From positions 1-44,422 of the forward strand of contig CANKVU010000026.1 of assembly GCA_947487205.1 (NCBI GenBank): DNA of 44,422 nucleotides, read 5' to 3'. Under the pieces are notes generated by a model, which made no database searches, had not been told where the DNA came from, and was given only the letters and a program-made list of their open reading frames with translations. Both the position numbers and the translations under genes were made by a program. Source of the DNA: an uncultured Paracoccaceae bacterium (lineage in GTDB: Bacteria > Pseudomonadota > Alphaproteobacteria > Rhodobacterales > Rhodobacteraceae). Positions 31,958 through 41,123 of the stretch are shown here, in pieces. Numbering within the stretch: the first letter of the stretch is position 1; every line of letters begins with the position of its first letter.

Positions 31958-32388
31958 AGCCCGCCGATCCGGATCGGGTGATCGCCGCGGCGCGCGCGTG
32001 GCTCGGCACGCCCTACCACGACCAGGCCAGCCTGCGCGGCGTCGGCTGCGACTGCCTCGGGCTGGCCCGGGGCGTGTGGCGCGAGGTGGTGGGCCCCGAG
32101 CCGTTCCCGATCCCGGCCTATAGCCGGGACTGGGGCGAGACGGGCCCGCGCGAGGTTCTGGCTGAGGGTGCGCGCGCCATGATGATCGAGGTGGCGCCCG
32201 CCGAGGCAGGCCCCGGCGCGCTGGTGTTGTTCCGCATGAAGCCCCGCGCCATCGCGAAGCATGTCGGGATCCTGACCGAGCCCGACACCTTCCTCCACGC
32301 CTACGAGCGACTCGGCGTGATCGAGGAACGGCTCACTGCATCCTGGCGGCGGCGCATCGCCTTCGCCTTCCTGTTCCCGCAACGCTGA
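31954..32388 (+). CDS. NlpC/P60 cell-wall peptidase (GTA gp14-like)
   Basis: 144 residues from GTG 31954. The catalytic Cys lies in GVGCDCLGLARGVWRE (probably Cys34) and the His in IAKHVGIL (His103), the NlpC/P60 pair. In gene transfer agents gp14 sits in the baseplate and cuts peptidoglycan peptides during DNA entry. Length is normal for this group. Coupled to the DUF2163 gene by a GTGA overlap and ten bases before the host-specificity gene. Confidence 0.9.
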   Translation: MKPADPDRVIAAARAWLGTPYHDQASLRGVGCDCLGLARGVWREVVGPEPFPIPAYSRDWGETGPREVLAEGARAMMIEVAPAEAGPGALVLFRMKPRAIAKHVGILTEPDTFLHAYERLGVIEERLTASWRRRIAFAFLFPQR

Positions 32389-32397
32389 GATCAGACC

Positions 32398-35300
32398 ATG
32401 GCAACGCTTGTCCTCGGCGCGGCCGGCGCTGCCATCGGAGGCAGCATTGGCGGCGCGATCCTCGGCGTCAGCGCCGCGACCATCGGCGGCTTCATCGGCT
32501 CCACCATCGGCTCGGTCGTCGACAGCTGGATCATCTCGTCGCTGGCGCCCACGCAGCGCATCGAGGGCGCGAGGCTCGACACGCTGCGCATCACCTCGGC
32601 CACCGAAGGCGCGGTCATCCCGCGGCTCTACGGCCGGATGCGCATGGGCGGCAACATCATCTGGGCGACAGATTTCCGCGAGGAGACGAAGACCACCACG
32701 CAGGGCGGCGGCAAGGGCGGTGGGGGCGGCAAGGTCAAGACCACCGAGTATCTCTACTATGCCAGCTTCGCCGTGGCGCTCTGCGAAGGTCCGATCACCG
32801 GCATCGGGCGCATCTGGGCCGACGGCAAGCCGATGGACCTCTCCGGCGTCACCTGGCGCTGGTATCCGGGCGACGAGCTGCAGAGCCCCGATCCGTTCAT
32901 CGCGGCGAAGATGGGTGCCGCCAACACCCCAGCCTATCGCGGCACCGCCTATGTGGTCTTCGAGGAACTGGCGCTCTCGACCTACGGCAATCGCCTGCCG
33001 CAGCTCTCGTTCGAGGTGTTCCGCCCGCTCGCCGATCCCGACACCGCCGAGGGGCTGACCCGCGCCGTCACCATGATCCCGGCCTCGGGCGAGTTCACCT
33101 ACGCGACACAGGCGATCCGCAAGACCGACGGCGGCGCGACGGTGCCCGAGAACCTGAACGCGCTGGCGGACTCCACGGACATGGTGGAGGCGCTGGACCG
33201 GCTGCAGGCCATGGCGCCCGCGGTCGAGAGCGTCAGCCTTGTCGTGGCGTGGTTTGGCGACGATCTGCGCGCGGGTTCCTGCAAGGTGCGGCCGGGCGTC
33301 GAGGTCTCGGCCAAATCCACCACGCCCGCCAGTTGGGCGGTGAATGGCGTGAGCCGCGCCGATGCCTTCCTCGTCAGCCGCGACGACCAGGACCGCCCGG
33401 TCTATGGCGGCACTCCGTCGGACTTCTCCGTGGTGCAGGCGATCCAGGAGATGAAGGCGCGCGGTCTGCGGGTGACCTTCTACCCCTTCATCCTGATGGA
33501 CGTCCCGCCCGGCAACACGTTGCCGAACCCGTATTCCGACAACGCCGCCGAGACGGAGCAGCCCGCATTCCCCTGGCGGGGGCGGATCACCTGTTCTCCC
33601 GCGGCAGGGTTCGCGGGAACGGTGGACAAGACCGCCACGGTCGCAAGCCAGGTCGCGGCGCTGTTCGGCGCGGCCACGCCCGCGAGCTTCAGCGTCTCGG
33701 GCCAGTCGGTTTCGTGGACTGGGCCATCCGGCGACTGGGGTCTGCGCCGCATGGTGCTGCACTACGCCCATCTCTGCGCGGCGGCGGGCGGCGTCGATGC
33801 GTTCCTGATCGGAACCGAGATGCCGGGGCTGACGACGATCCGCTCCGGCGCCAGCACCTATCCGGCGGTGCAGGCCTACCGGGATCTGCTCGCGGATGTG
33901 CGCTCGATCCTCGGGGCCGGGACGAAGATCGGCTATGCCGCCGACTGGTCGGAGTATTTCGGGCACCAGCCGGGCGATGGCAGCGGCGACGTGTTCTTTC
34001 ATCTGGACCCGCTCTGGGCCGATCCGGAGATCGATTTCGTCGGGATCGACAATTACATGCCGCTCTCCGACTGGCGGGACGGCTTCGAGCATCTCGACGC
34101 GGCCGAGGGCTGGCCCGCGATCTACGACCGGGCCTATCTGCAGGGGAACATCGCAGGCGGCGAAGGCTTCGACTGGTTCTATGCCTCGGCCGCGGACCGC
34201 TCCACGCAGGTCCGGACGCCGATTGCCGATGGCGCGGCCAGCAAGCCTTGGGTCTTCCGCTACAAGGATCTGCGCGCCTGGTGGTTGAACGAGCACTACA
34301 ACCGCCCCGATGGGGTGGAGAGCGGGACGCCGACGGCGTGGGTGGCGCAGTCGAAGCCGATCTGGTTCACCGAGCTCGGATGTCCCGCCATCGACCGTGG
34401 CACGAACCAGCCGAACGTCTTCTTCGATCCCAAGTCCTCGGAGAGCTTCACGCCGCATTTCTCGCGGGGCTGGCGCGATGATGCCATCCAGCGCGCCTAT
34501 CTGGAGGCGACGTATCTCTGGTGGGGCGAGGCCGCGAACAACCCGATCTCCGCCGTCTACGGCGGCCGCATGGTGCACGTCCCCGAATGCGCCGCCTGGA
34601 CATGGGACGCGCGGCCATATCCGTTCTTTCCGGCGCTGACCGACGTCTGGACGGACGGCGCGAACTGGCGGCTGGGGCACTGGCTGACCGGAAGGCTCGG
34701 GGCGGTATCGCTGGCGGCCCTCGTCCGGCACCTCTGCCTGCGCGCAGGGCTGCCCGAGATCCGAATCGACGTCACAGGCCTCTGGGGCGCGGTCGAGGGC
34801 TACGCCATCACAGCGCTCGAAAGCCCGCGCGCCTCGATCACCACGCTGTCGCGGCATTTCGGCTTCGACGCCGTCGAGACCGAGGGCGTCATTCGCTTCA
34901 TCATGCGCGGCCGGGCCTCCGTCGCCACCCTCGCGCCCGACGACCTGGTAGCTGGTCGTGACGGCGACATCCTCGAGCTCACGCGCGGCCAGGAGACCGA
35001 ACTGCCGCAGGCCCTGAAATGGCAGGTTGCCCGTGCCGACGAGGATTACGACGCGGCTCTCGTCGAGGCGCGGCGCATCACCGTGGATACGACCCGGATC
35101 GCCTCCGAGTCCTTCCCGATGGCCGTGCCGCCCGAGGAGGCCGAGCGCCGCTGCCGCCGTGCGCTGATGGAGGCGTGGGTGGGGCGCGAGATGGCGGCGT
35201 TCCGTTTGCCACCCTCGCGCCTCGCGTTCGATCCGGCCGATGCGATCCGGCTCGCGCATGACGGGCGGCTGGTCGACCTGCGGCTCGTCTCCATCGCCGA

Positions 35301-36363
35301 CGCCGAGGCGCGCGGCATCGAGGCGGTCCGCCAGGACCGCGCGACCTACGACCTGCCGCCCGGCGATCCCCGCGCGGCGTCGCTGACGCGGGCCGTGGTG
35401 TTCGACGCGCCGGATGCAGTGCTGATGGACCTGCCGCAGCTGACCGAGGACCAGCCCGCGCATCGGCCGATGGTCGCCGCGCACGCCGTTCCCTGGCCCG
35501 GCGAGATGGCGGTGTTCCGCAGCCCCTCGACAGATGGCTTCGAGCTGCTGACCACGTTCGGCAGCCGCGCCCGGATCGGGGCGCTGGTCGCAGATTTCTT
35601 CGCGGGGCCGACCTCGCGCTTCGACCTCGGCAATGCGCTGGCGGTCGATCTGCTGACCGGCACGCTGGAAAGCGTCACCGACCTGACCCTGTTCGGAGGC
35701 GCCAACGCGCTTGCCATCGAGAGCGCGCCCAGCGTCTGGGAGATCGTCCAGGCGGGTGCGGCCGACCTGCTGGCCCCAGGTCGGTATCGTCTGACCCGGC
35801 TCCTGCGCGGCCAGCGCGGCACCGAAAGCGCCATGGGCAACCCGGCGCCCGCTGGCGCGCGGGTCGTCGTCCTGGACACCGCGCTCGCGTCACTGCCGAT
35901 CGCAGAGGCCGATCTCGGCATCCCGTGGAACTGGCGCATCGGCCCGGCCAGCCGCCCGGTCAGCGACGAGACCTACGTCGCGCAGTCCTTCACACCCGAG
36001 GGCGTCGGACTGCGGCCGTTCTCGGTTGCCCATGTCGAGCAGCCATGGCGCGCGCCGCGCACGCCCGGTGATCTCACCATCCGCTGGACGCGCCGGTCCC
36101 GCGCGCTCGCGGCCGACAGCTGGGGCGGGCTGGAGGTGCCGCTGGCGGAGGAGCTCGAAGCCTACGAGGTCGAGATTCTCGACGGCGCCACAGTGAAGCG
36201 GGTGCTGAGCACCGCCACCACCAACGCCGTCTACACCGCCGCCCAGCAGACCGCCGACTGGGGCGCGCCGCTCGGCCCCGGCGACACGCTCGACATCCGC
36301 ATCTTCCAGCTCTCCGCCCTCGTCGGGCGGGGTGCGCCGAAAACCGTCACCCTCACGTTCTGA
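32398..36363 (+). CDS. Host-specificity megatron with GTA TIM-barrel (gp15-like)
   Basis: 1321 residues, the largest gene. The N-terminus is a Gly/Ala-rich hydrophobic segment with glycine-zipper spacing (GAAGAAIGGSIGGAILG). Residues about 60-230 are a hub-like domain, about 430-740 the GTA TIM-barrel (DAFLIGTEMPGLTTIR; DWSEYFGHQPGDGSGDVFFHLDPLW; IDFVGIDNYMPLSDWRDG; WFTELGCPAIDRGTNQPN), a glycoside-hydrolase-like fold. A tail-hub domain (Phage-tail_3) follows and a beta-rich C-terminus ends the protein. In gene transfer agents this is gp15, the central spike and receptor or cell-wall recognition protein. Confidence 0.93.
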   Translation: MATLVLGAAGAAIGGSIGGAILGVSAATIGGFIGSTIGSVVDSWIISSLAPTQRIEGARLDTLRITSATEGAVIPRLYGRMRMGGNIIWATDFREETKTTTQGGGKGGGGGKVKTTEYLYYASFAVALCEGPITGIGRIWADGKPMDLSGVTWRWYPGDELQSPDPFIAAKMGAANTPAYRGTAYVVFEELALSTYGNRLPQLSFEVFRPLADPDTAEGLTRAVTMIPASGEFTYATQAIRKTDGGATVPENLNALADSTDMVEALDRLQAMAPAVESVSLVVAWFGDDLRAGSCKVRPGVEVSAKSTTPASWAVNGVSRADAFLVSRDDQDRPVYGGTPSDFSVVQAIQEMKARGLRVTFYPFILMDVPPGNTLPNPYSDNAAETEQPAFPWRGRITCSPAAGFAGTVDKTATVASQVAALFGAATPASFSVSGQSVSWTGPSGDWGLRRMVLHYAHLCAAAGGVDAFLIGTEMPGLTTIRSGASTYPAVQAYRDLLADVRSILGAGTKIGYAADWSEYFGHQPGDGSGDVFFHLDPLWADPEIDFVGIDNYMPLSDWRDGFEHLDAAEGWPAIYDRAYLQGNIAGGEGFDWFYASAADRSTQVRTPIADGAASKPWVFRYKDLRAWWLNEHYNRPDGVESGTPTAWVAQSKPIWFTELGCPAIDRGTNQPNVFFDPKSSESFTPHFSRGWRDDAIQRAYLEATYLWWGEAANNPISAVYGGRMVHVPECAAWTWDARPYPFFPALTDVWTDGANWRLGHWLTGRLGAVSLAALVRHLCLRAGLPEIRIDVTGLWGAVEGYAITALESPRASITTLSRHFGFDAVETEGVIRFIMRGRASVATLAPDDLVAGRDGDILELTRGQETELPQALKWQVARADEDYDAALVEARRITVDTTRIASESFPMAVPPEEAERRCRRALMEAWVGREMAAFRLPPSRLAFDPADAIRLAHDGRLVDLRLVSIADAEARGIEAVRQDRATYDLPPGDPRAASLTRAVVFDAPDAVLMDLPQLTEDQPAHRPMVAAHAVPWPGEMAVFRSPSTDGFELLTTFGSRARIGALVADFFAGPTSRFDLGNALAVDLLTGTLESVTDLTLFGGANALAIESAPSVWEIVQAGAADLLAPGRYRLTRLLRGQRGTESAMGNPAPAGARVVVLDTALASLPIAEADLGIPWNWRIGPASRPVSDETYVAQSFTPEGVGLRPFSVAHVEQPWRAPRTPGDLTIRWTRRSRALAADSWGGLEVPLAEELEAYEVEILDGATVKRVLSTATTNAVYTAAQQTADWGAPLGPGDTLDIRIFQLSALVGRGAPKTVTLTF

Positions 36364-36372
36364 GGCCATCTC

Positions 36373-37449
36373 ATGTCCGATTCCACGACCCATCTCCTGC
36401 TGCCCTACATCCTCGCGGCGCAGGCCCAGAAGCACGTCACCCACAACGAGGCGCTGCGGCTGCTCGACGGGCTGGTGCAACTCTCCGTGCTCGACAGGGA
36501 CCTGGTAGCACCCCCGGCGAGCCCCGCCGATGGCGACCGCTACATCGTCGGCTCCGGCGCGACGGGCGACTGGGCGGGGTGGGACCTGAACGTGGCGCTC
36601 TGGACGGACGGCGCCTGGCTGCGTCTGCCGCCACGGGCCGGCTGGCGGGCGTGGGTCGAGGACGAAGGCCTGCTGCTGGTCCATGACGGCGCAGGCTGGA
36701 TCGGCACCACACCCACGACGCTGCAGAACATGGCGCTGCTCGGCGTCGGCACCACGGCCGACGCCTCGAACCCGTTCTCGGCCAAGCTCAACGCGGCGCT
36801 CTGGACCGCCAAGACGGTGGCCGAAGGCGGCACAGGCGACCTGTTCTACACCATGAACAAGGAGGCGGCGGGCGACGATCTCGGTCTGACGCTGCAGACC
36901 AACTTCGTGACCAAGGCGCTGGTGGGGCTCTTCGGCTCGGACCGCTTCCGCTTGGCGGTCTCGGCCGACGGCAGCACCTTCTTCGACGGGCTCAGCGTCG
37001 ACAACGCCAACGGCATCGTCGACCAGCCCCGGCTGCCGCGGTTCAAGGCGTACACGAACTACGACAACTACGTCGGCGTGGGCGCGTGGACGAAGATTGG
37101 CCTCAACAACACCGACAACAACGATCAGGGTGCGTTCGACGCCGCAAACAACCATTTCGTCGCCCCCGTGGACGGCACCTACCTGTTCGGCGCGACGCTC
37201 CTCTACAAGATCAACACCAGTGCCACGGCGCGTATGCGCGGGCGGCTCGTCCTGAACGGCACGACCGAAATTCGCGGCTCCCTCGGCGAAATCTCCGCCA
37301 CCCATGTCTCGCTCGCCACCGCCATCTGGCTCCAGACCATGGTGCCGCTGACTGCCGGCGACACCGTCGAGCTTCAGGGGTATTTCCGGGTCGCCGTCGG
37401 CTACTTCGCCGCCGATCACACGTCCTTCTGGGGTTGCAAGGTCGGATGA
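36373..37449 (+). CDS. DUF2793 tail fibre protein with C1q-like tip
   Basis: 358 residues. The first 100 residues are DUF2793 (LLLPYILAAQAQKHVTHNEALRLLDGLVQL; PADGDRYIVG; WVEDEGLLLVHDG). The middle resembles a linker domain. The last 120 residues look like a C1q/TNF-like jelly roll (GAFDAANNHFVAPVDGTYLFGATLLYK; RGRLVLNGTTEIRGS; VPLTAGDTVELQGYF; TSFWGCKVG), a trimeric fold often used for receptor binding. DUF2793 probably attaches to the baseplate. This protein is the likely primary host-range determinant. Confidence 0.85.
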   Translation: MSDSTTHLLLPYILAAQAQKHVTHNEALRLLDGLVQLSVLDRDLVAPPASPADGDRYIVGSGATGDWAGWDLNVALWTDGAWLRLPPRAGWRAWVEDEGLLLVHDGAGWIGTTPTTLQNMALLGVGTTADASNPFSAKLNAALWTAKTVAEGGTGDLFYTMNKEAAGDDLGLTLQTNFVTKALVGLFGSDRFRLAVSADGSTFFDGLSVDNANGIVDQPRLPRFKAYTNYDNYVGVGAWTKIGLNNTDNNDQGAFDAANNHFVAPVDGTYLFGATLLYKINTSATARMRGRLVLNGTTEIRGSLGEISATHVSLATAIWLQTMVPLTAGDTVELQGYFRVAVGYFAADHTSFWGCKVG

Positions 37450-37468
37450 GCGGCGGAAGGAGGATCCG

Positions 37469-37755
37469 ATGACACCACCCCGAACCGAGGGCTTCGTGCG
37501 CATGCCCGACGCCGAGTTCGAGGCGATCCTGACGCGGGCCGCCGAGGAAGGAGCCAAACGCGCGCTCGCCATGTCGGGCTCGACGGCGACAAGGCCGCGC
37601 TCGACATCCGCGATCTGCGCTCCCTGGTGGACTGCATCCGGCTGGTGCGCCGCACCGCGATGCAGACCGCCGTCCGCATGATCACCACCGGCGTCATGCT
37701 GGCGCTGCTCGCGGGCATCGCGATCAAACTCAAGATCTTCGGCGGCGGCCCGTAG
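37469..37755 (+). pseudogene. DUF6127 family gene broken by a one-base deletion
   Basis: The frame from ATG 37469 reads GFVRMPDAEFEAILTRAAEEGAKRALA as DUF6127 does, then turns into nonsense and stops at 37681. From about 37576 the -1 frame continues the family pattern (GLDGDKAALDIRDLRSLVDCIRLV, then the membrane segment MITTGVMLALLAGIAIKL) to TAG 37755. One missing G in GCCATGTC (37568-37575), restoring GCC GAT GTC, would give a normal 95-residue protein. No slippery heptamer is present. Likely role of the intact family: small membrane protein near lysis genes. A sequencing error is possible. Confidence 0.75.
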
Positions 37756-37789
37756 CCGCGCCCCATCCACATTCATCAGCCCGCAATGA

Positions 37790-37811
37790 CCCGCCCTTGA
37801 GGCGGGTTTTT
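37790..37811 (+). terminator. Rho-independent terminator of the late operon
   Basis: CCCGCC (37790-37795) pairs with GGCGGG (37801-37806) around a 5-base loop and is followed by TTTTT (37807-37811), then CGTTTT. It ends the tail operon just before the peptidase gene; the peptidase would need read-through or its own promoter. Confidence 0.85.
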
Positions 37812-37828
37812 CGTTTTCGGAGGACCCC

Positions 37829-38503
37829 ATGACAACGACCTTCCACAGCCATTGGCGCGACGTGCCTGAGAGCGCCTGGCGCTGGTCAAACTTCAGCCCG
37901 GCCGAGATCGCTTGCCGGGGCACTGGCAAGCTGCTCGTCAACGAGCCCGCGCTCGACAAGCTGCAGGCGCTGCGCGACCGGCTGGGCAAGCCGCTGATCG
38001 TCCGCTCGGCCTATCGCAGCCCCGAGCACAACCGCGCCGTGGGCGGCGCCACCCGGTCGAAGCACCTCGACGGCGCGGCCTTTGACATCGCCATGGCGAA
38101 CCACGACCCCGTGGCCTTCGAGGCTGCGGCGCGCGAGGTCGGGTTCCTCGGCTTCGGCTTCTACCCGCGATCAGGGTTCATCCATGTCGATCTCGGCCCG
38201 GCGCGTCAGTGGGGCGAGCGGTTCCCGGTCCGGGCGACTGCCTTCGCCGAAGAAACGCCACCAGCGCGCGAGGTTCTGGCCGATAGCCGCACCATGAAGG
38301 GCGGCGGCGCGGCGGGCGTGGCAACGCTGGGCGCAGCCGGGGTCGAGGTGGCGCAGAGCGTCCTGGCCGAAACCCAAACCGCCATCCTGCCGCTGGTGCC
38401 GTATCTCGATACGCTCCGCTGGGTGTTCATCGCCGTGGCGCTCGGAGGCATTGCGGTCACGATCTACGCGCGTCTCGACGACTGGAAGCGGGGGAGACGG
38501 TGA
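37829..38503 (+). CDS. M15-family peptidase (endolysin) with C-terminal membrane anchor
   Basis: 224 residues; CGGAGGA precedes the ATG. The M15 zinc site is complete: SKHLDGAAFD with His79 and Asp86, and GFIHVDLG with His119. Such enzymes cut D-Ala or peptide bonds in peptidoglycan. After residue 135 comes an Ala-rich linker (GGGAAGVATLGAAGVEVAQS) and a hydrophobic segment (WVFIAVALGGIAVTIYA, about 196-212) with a basic end, so the enzyme should be tail-anchored in the inner membrane. It acts as phage endolysin. Overlaps the next GTG start. Confidence 0.85.
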   Translation: MTTTFHSHWRDVPESAWRWSNFSPAEIACRGTGKLLVNEPALDKLQALRDRLGKPLIVRSAYRSPEHNRAVGGATRSKHLDGAAFDIAMANHDPVAFEAAAREVGFLGFGFYPRSGFIHVDLGPARQWGERFPVRATAFAEETPPAREVLADSRTMKGGGAAGVATLGAAGVEVAQSVLAETQTAILPLVPYLDTLRWVFIAVALGGIAVTIYARLDDWKRGRR

Positions 38504-38622
38504 TCGGCATCTTGCTTGGCGGGTTCGCCACCAGCCCGTGGATGCGGTCGGCGCTGAACTACGTCGCTATCGCGCTCGCAACGAGCTTGCTCAGCGGCTG
38601 TGCGACGGGCGCTTCGGAGTAA
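38500..38622 (+). CDS. 40-residue remnant with membrane segment and lipobox
   Basis: GTG 38500 overlaps the peptidase stop. The start MIGILLGGFATSPWMR resembles the N-terminus of the small holin/spanin-like membrane proteins found here in related phages, while the end ALATSLLSGCATGASE is a lipobox followed by a short tail, like an Rz1-type lipoprotein. Both pieces are far shorter than usual, so a deletion probably fused two lysis genes. From the internal ATG 38542 a 26-residue lipoprotein precursor could still be made. Confidence 0.45.
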   Translation: MIGILLGGFATSPWMRSALNYVAIALATSLLSGCATGASE

Positions 38623-38669
38623 CCACATCCCAGGTGACGGGCCGCTGCAGCTCAAGATTCGAAACACGC

Positions 38670-38698
38670 TAGTCCTTTTGCCGCGGATATGCTAGAAT
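38670..38698 (+). promoter_or_regulatory. Promoter-like sequence for the exported-protein cluster
   Basis: TAGAAT (38693-38698) matches a -10 element, and TAGTCC (38670-38675) is a weak -35 at 17-base spacing. It lies at the point where the base composition changes and 40 bases before the start at 38738. The phage gene remnant ends at 38622, so this cluster most likely has its own transcript. Confidence 0.4.
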
Positions 38699-38737
38699 TA
38701 AGGACGAAATACGAACAGCGATCAATGGGAGAGTGAT

Positions 38738-40174
38738 TTGAGAAACCGCATCACAAACCTTGTGTCAGCCGCATGTATTTTTCTCGGCAGTCCCGCGTAC
38801 GCCATACCCGACTTTACAAGATCAGTGGGCCTGCCAAATCCAAAATCAATCACATTATACCACGACAATACAGACCCAGATCTCTACTGGGCGCCGCCGA
38901 CGACATTGGAGTATGCGCTAAGAGATGACGGAGAGACTCCAGTTTTCTCCATGTTAACATACGGGATTAAGCTGCCAAGTATAAGCGGAGGTCTGGGCGC
39001 AGTATTGAATGTTTCTGTCCGGCCCGTGATCGATCAAAATGAGTTGCCAGCCGAATGGGAAGCGATAAAGGAGCAGAATCCCAATGCTAAGATTGCAGTC
39101 ATAGCTCCAGACTCGTCTTTTATGGATTTAATTATTGGGTCTGCCCTGTTCGACAAGTCAGCCGCCACTCAAGTGCAAACCCTTATTCTTAGGGAGGAGC
39201 TCAAGGAGGCTGTAGACGCGCCTACGGTTCCCGACGATGCCGCCTCTGCTCTTGCGCCTGAAGAGAACGTGACGCTGGAGTATTTCGATGGGATAGTTAC
39301 TTCTTCAGACAACAATATTACGGTGATACAAGATCCATCAATCGCTTCTACGACTCCGGGCGCACAAGTTGGGGCGTATCAAGTCTTTGCGATATCACTC
39401 ACGCCAGACGCAGGGGCGATTTTTGCGACCAACGGCGGTGAGGATGCCTCAAACTTTGGCGTCAGATACAGATACGTCGTATCTGGAATTCGAACGCGGG
39501 TCAGGGCGCAAATAAAGGTGAACTGGAGCCGCCTTTATACTCATCTGCACGAAGAAGCGGGCGGGGGTTGGTTCGCTTTCAGAGGCCGTCATTCCGTAGA
39601 TCTTCAGAAACTCAAGGAAAGCGGTGGAGTTGAGCTTCAGATATTGGAAGGCGCATTTGAGAGTGACGCGGACGAATTTGAGACAATATACAATACTCTA
39701 GTTAAAGCGCAAATAAATGGTGAAGGCATATTTAAGCCGACGCTTACCTCTTCTCCTCCTGCTAATGCGCCTGCGACCCAAGGCTCATTTTTCGGATGGT
39801 CCTTTTCGGGCGCTTGGTCCTATCAACGTCTGGAGGAGCAGAAAGACTTCACGTTCACAATTGACCGCCAGATAATTGGAAAGCGTACTTTTTCAATCGG
39901 CATGGGTTTTCAGGGTATGTGCTCAAAATACCCTGATCTATTTGTCGCACAGGGTGTTGACGGACCAGGGTGCATTGAGGCGACGGACATAAGCTCCGCG
40001 GCAACACGGTATCAGACGCTAAAGGCACAATGCGATGCTAGGGCAACCAATGAGCGCGCCAGCCTATATCAAGCCATCGCCTTGTTACCAAATTTGGATC
40101 TGCAGAAGATTGCCCTCGCAGATGCTAGCGAGTCAGTTGCGAAGAGCCGGTACGAGTGCATGCAGGGGAATTAA
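38738..40174 (+). CDS. Exported protein of unknown function, cluster gene 1
   Basis: 478 residues from TTG 38738; GGGAGAG lies five bases before it and no ATG or GTG fits. Residues 1-22 form a signal peptide (ITNLVSAACIFLGSPAYA, cut before IPDF). The mature part is beta-rich: residues 37-135 (SITLYHDNTDPDLYWAP; LGAVLNVSVRPVID; NPNAKIAVIAPDSS) may be the module shared with the next two proteins. Residues about 250-330 (YVVSGIRTRVRAQIKVNWSRLYTHLHEE; VELQILEGAF) and a C-terminal Cys-containing helical region follow. I recognise no family. More A+T-rich and less codon-biased than the phage genes, so acquired separately. Confidence 0.7.
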   Translation: MRNRITNLVSAACIFLGSPAYAIPDFTRSVGLPNPKSITLYHDNTDPDLYWAPPTTLEYALRDDGETPVFSMLTYGIKLPSISGGLGAVLNVSVRPVIDQNELPAEWEAIKEQNPNAKIAVIAPDSSFMDLIIGSALFDKSAATQVQTLILREELKEAVDAPTVPDDAASALAPEENVTLEYFDGIVTSSDNNITVIQDPSIASTTPGAQVGAYQVFAISLTPDAGAIFATNGGEDASNFGVRYRYVVSGIRTRVRAQIKVNWSRLYTHLHEEAGGGWFAFRGRHSVDLQKLKESGGVELQILEGAFESDADEFETIYNTLVKAQINGEGIFKPTLTSSPPANAPATQGSFFGWSFSGAWSYQRLEEQKDFTFTIDRQIIGKRTFSIGMGFQGMCSKYPDLFVAQGVDGPGCIEATDISSAATRYQTLKAQCDARATNERASLYQAIALLPNLDLQKIALADASESVAKSRYECMQGN

Positions 40175-40178
40175 CGCG

Positions 40179-41123
40179 ATGATTAGAAGTGTTCGTACCT
40201 TCTTCGTATCACTGTTGATAACCTGCTCTGCGGCAGCTGCGCAGGTTCCCGAGATTAGCGATGAGGAAGTTCTTACCCTAATCAATGGTTCCTCCGTAGT
40301 ATTCTTTCCGTTGAATCCGCAAATTGAAAGAAACGAAAGCGCCAGGCCAATCGTTAACATATTTGTTCGGCAAGCTTCATTTGGACAGTACACACTCTCC
40401 ATTGTGCCCACACTCGCGTGGCGCCTTTCGGACGAACAGGAGAAGGCGCTCGAGGACCTTAAGCAGAAGGGAATAACTTCGTTCGCCCCATGGCCCGACA
40501 TCACGGCGACACCGTACCTTTACATTGCTAGCCCGGAGGGAGCGCTCGAGACACACAGGTTCCAGCCGGTTTCTGTGGTACTGGGGGCGACCACCGTTAT
40601 CGTGCTGCAAGTGCCTAATCTGGAGCCCGGCCGTATCAACGGGCTACTATACGGCGAGGAAGAGATGGGTATTCTGTTTTCATACGATGTGAGGGTCACG
40701 CTTCCTCCGACTGGAGGCGTGGACGACAATGAATGGCAGAGATTGCTCGCAAGGGATATTCAGGAGCTGGGTCCTTTGCCGGCCGCTGGTGCGGTTCAAC
40801 AGCTTTATGAGGCGCTGCGCGAAAAGTACGTCTCGGAGTACGCTGTACAACCACAGCAGATTCGCCAGTATATTGAGCGGATCGTAAAGGCTGTCCCCGT
40901 GACGGTGTCGGAGGACAATGGAGAAGTTCTCCTTTACCATAACCTTCAAACGGAAGTTAATATCGAACTCCCGAGTGCGCAGCCCGCACCATTGACTGTA
41001 CACGATTTCTTCCAAGGGAGGTACCGCTTCGGCGATCTCTGCGAAGCAGTTGGTGCGACAGTGTTCGTTTCCGACGACCGCGGATCATCCGTTGGCTGCG
41101 ACGCTCTGCCGGAGAACCGGTGA
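40179..41123 (+). CDS. Exported protein of unknown function, cluster gene 2
   Basis: 314 residues from ATG 40179, four bases after gene 1; the longer upstream frame is a shadow. A signal peptide is clear (VRTFFVSLLITCSAAAA, cut near residue 21). Residues 37-115 (SSVVFFPLNPQIE; SFGQYTLSIVPTLAWRLSDEQEKALEDLKQKG) resemble the N-terminal module of genes 1 and 3. The middle has a helical part (VQQLYEALREKYVSEYAVQPQQIRQYIERIV). Near the C-terminus two Cys (CEAVG, VGCDALP) could form a disulfide. No family recognised. Its TGA overlaps the start of gene 3. Confidence 0.7.
   Translation: MIRSVRTFFVSLLITCSAAAAQVPEISDEEVLTLINGSSVVFFPLNPQIERNESARPIVNIFVRQASFGQYTLSIVPTLAWRLSDEQEKALEDLKQKGITSFAPWPDITATPYLYIASPEGALETHRFQPVSVVLGATTVIVLQVPNLEPGRINGLLYGEEEMGILFSYDVRVTLPPTGGVDDNEWQRLLARDIQELGPLPAAGAVQQLYEALREKYVSEYAVQPQQIRQYIERIVKAVPVTVSEDNGEVLLYHNLQTEVNIELPSAQPAPLTVHDFFQGRYRFGDLCEAVGATVFVSDDRGSSVGCDALPENR

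Noticed and set aside
31936-35484. Antisense reading frame of 1182 codons
   Set aside because: Shadow of the DUF2163, NlpC/P60 and host-specificity genes, all well supported on the plus strand.
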